DNA of 64,000 nucleotides from Streptomyces actinomycinicus (GTDB taxonomy: Bacteria > Actinomycetota > Actinomycetes > Streptomycetales > Streptomycetaceae), in contig NZ_JAERRK010000001.1 of assembly GCF_016741775.1 (NCBI RefSeq), forward strand, positions 124,001-188,000, in the 5' to 3' direction. Numbering within the stretch: position 1 is the first letter of the stretch; every line of letters begins with the position of its first letter. A program made the translations under genes and the position numbers. Shown piece by piece: positions 62,813-64,000 of this stretch. The notes under the pieces were generated by a model. It was not told the DNA's origin. It did no database searches and saw nothing but the letters and a program-made list of their open reading frames with translations.

Positions 62813-64000
62813 ATGCGCAAGGCGCTCAGATGGCTGCTGGCGCTCACGGTCTTCATAGGCACGCTGAGCACAGCGGCCGGCGCGGCCACCGCCGCCGAGC
62901 CCACCGACATCAAGGACAGGCTCCTGTCGATACCCGGCATGAGCCTGGTCCAGGAAAAGCCGTATCCCGGCTACCGCTACTTCGTCCTGAACTACACCCA
63001 GCCGGTGGACCACCGCCACCCGGACCGGGGCACCTTCCAGCAGCGGATCACCGTGCTGCACAAGGACACCAGCCGCCCCACCGTCTTCTACACCAGCGGC
63101 TACAACGTCTCCACCACGCCCTCGCGCCGCGAGCCCACCCAGATCGTGGACGGAAACCAGGTCTCCCTGGAGTACCGCTTCTTCACCCCGTCCCGCCCCG
63201 CCCCGGCCGACTGGTCCAAGCTCGACATCTGGCAGGCGGCCAGCGACCAGCACCGCGTGTTCCAGGCCCTGAAGGGCGTCTACTCCGCCAACTGGCTGGC
63301 CACCGGCGGCTCCAAGGGCGGCATGACGGCCACCTACTACGAGCGGTTCTACCCGCGCGACATGGACGGCGTCGTCGCGTACGTCGCCCCCAACGACGTG
63401 GTGAACCACGAGGACTCCGCCTACGACCGCTTCTTCACCCGGGTCGGCACCAAGGAGTGCCGGGACCGGCTGAACGCCGTCCAGCGCGAGGCGCTGGTGC
63501 GCCGCGAGCCGCTGGAGAAGAAGTACGCGGCGTACGCGGCCGGCAACGGCTACACCTTCGACACCATCGGCGGCCTGGACAGGGCGTACGAGGCCGTCGT
63601 CCTGGACTACGTGTGGGGCTTCTGGCAGTACAGCCTGCTGAAGGACTGCGACACCGTCCCGGCGGACGCGGCCACCGCGAGCGACGACGAGATCTGGAAC
63701 TCGGTCGACACCATCTCCGGTTTCTCCGCCTACACCGACCAGGGGCTGGAGACCTACACGCCGTACTACTACCAGGCCGGCACCCAGCTCGGCGCACCGA
63801 CCATCCACTTCCCTCACATCGAGCGGAAGTTGATCCGCTACGGCTACCAGCCGCCGCGCAACTTCGTGCCCCGTTCCATCCCGATGCGCTTCCAGCCGCA
63901 GGCGATGCGCGACGTGGACACCTGGGTGCGGCACCACGCCACGCACATGCTCTTCGTCTACGGCCAGAACGACCCGTGGGGATCGGAGCGCTTCCGGCCC
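62813..64000 (+). CDS. Secreted tripeptidyl aminopeptidase, S37-type (3' end outside window)
   Basis: The 396 residues visible run off the right edge. A signal peptide (ALRWLLALTVFIGTLSTAAGAATA) is followed by a PS-10/S37 alpha/beta-hydrolase: oxyanion-region VFYTSGYN, nucleophile Ser167 in ATGGSKGGM, and the Asp of FVYGQNDPWGSERF near the end. The catalytic His would lie beyond the window. It should remove tripeptides from protein N-termini outside the cell. ATG follows GGGGAGAG. Confidence 0.92.
   Translation, partial: MRKALRWLLALTVFIGTLSTAAGAATAAEPTDIKDRLLSIPGMSLVQEKPYPGYRYFVLNYTQPVDHRHPDRGTFQQRITVLHKDTSRPTVFYTSGYNVSTTPSRREPTQIVDGNQVSLEYRFFTPSRPAPADWSKLDIWQAASDQHRVFQALKGVYSANWLATGGSKGGMTATYYERFYPRDMDGVVAYVAPNDVVNHEDSAYDRFFTRVGTKECRDRLNAVQREALVRREPLEKKYAAYAAGNGYTFDTIGGLDRAYEAVVLDYVWGFWQYSLLKDCDTVPADAATASDDEIWNSVDTISGFSAYTDQGLETYTPYYYQAGTQLGAPTIHFPHIERKLIRYGYQPPRNFVPRSIPMRFQPQAMRDVDTWVRHHATHMLFVYGQNDPWGSERFRP

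Noticed and set aside
1..64000. CRISPR arrays or complete insertion sequences
   Set aside because: No regularly spaced repeats with unique spacers and no transposase gene were seen; the tandem arrays at 8429, 38241 and 43591 have no spacers.

Overview
The window is chromosomal DNA from a Streptomyces. Evidence: very high GC with G/C in nearly every third codon position, GTG/TTG starts beside ATG, almost no TTA codons (those found are in adpA and in one accessory gene), CebR, DasR and DmdR-type operators, and a gene order matching, from memory, the S. coelicolor SCO28xx-SCO27xx core region. No species is assigned.

Left third (1-24.5 kb): a spermidine-synthase-like fragment; a two-component system; a secreted GH18 chitinase with a DasR-like site; a putative lipoprotein; the complete cellobiose/cellotriose uptake unit bglC-cebG-cebF-cebE with divergent cebR and two CebR boxes; tRNA-His; ornA; the developmental regulator gene adpA with its conserved TTA codon; a universal stress protein; a GPR1/FUN34/YaaH-type membrane protein; glmS; a Tat-exported phosphoesterase; and a GH20 hexosaminidase with a near-perfect DasR site. 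Chitinase, hexosaminidase and GlmS make this stretch a centre of amino-sugar metabolism.

Middle (24.5-48.3 kb): the desferrioxamine locus (desABCD, desE, desF) with two iron boxes; a leucine/branched-acyl-CoA degradation block (acyl-CoA dehydrogenase, hmgL, biotin-dependent carboxylase alpha and beta subunits) divergent from a TetR gene across two operator-like palindromes; a second acyl-CoA dehydrogenase and a thioesterase; a Gly/Asp/His-rich secreted protein behind a structured leader; and a PucR-type regulator, sodium symporter, ureohydrolase and ThDP enzyme that together look like a guanidino-acid (2-ketoarginine/4-guanidinobutyrate) catabolic set.

Accessory island (48.25-53.55 kb): bounded by a tyrosine-recombinase remnant on the left and a truncated, frameshifted DUF6210-like gene on the right. 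It holds an HTH/TPR regulator, a 39-residue peptide gene, an asparagine-synthetase-like ATP-dependent amidoligase with two TTA codons, and a SAM methyltransferase. This is the best candidate for an undescribed system: a small ribosomal-peptide modification cassette probably under bldA control.

Right end (53.6-64 kb): a VanZ-like protein, two tandemly duplicated secreted penicillin-recognising serine hydrolases, a secreted esterase/phytase-like protein, a giant fused ABC exporter with one degenerate ATP site, a small secreted protein, and the start of an S37-type secreted tripeptidyl aminopeptidase running off the window.
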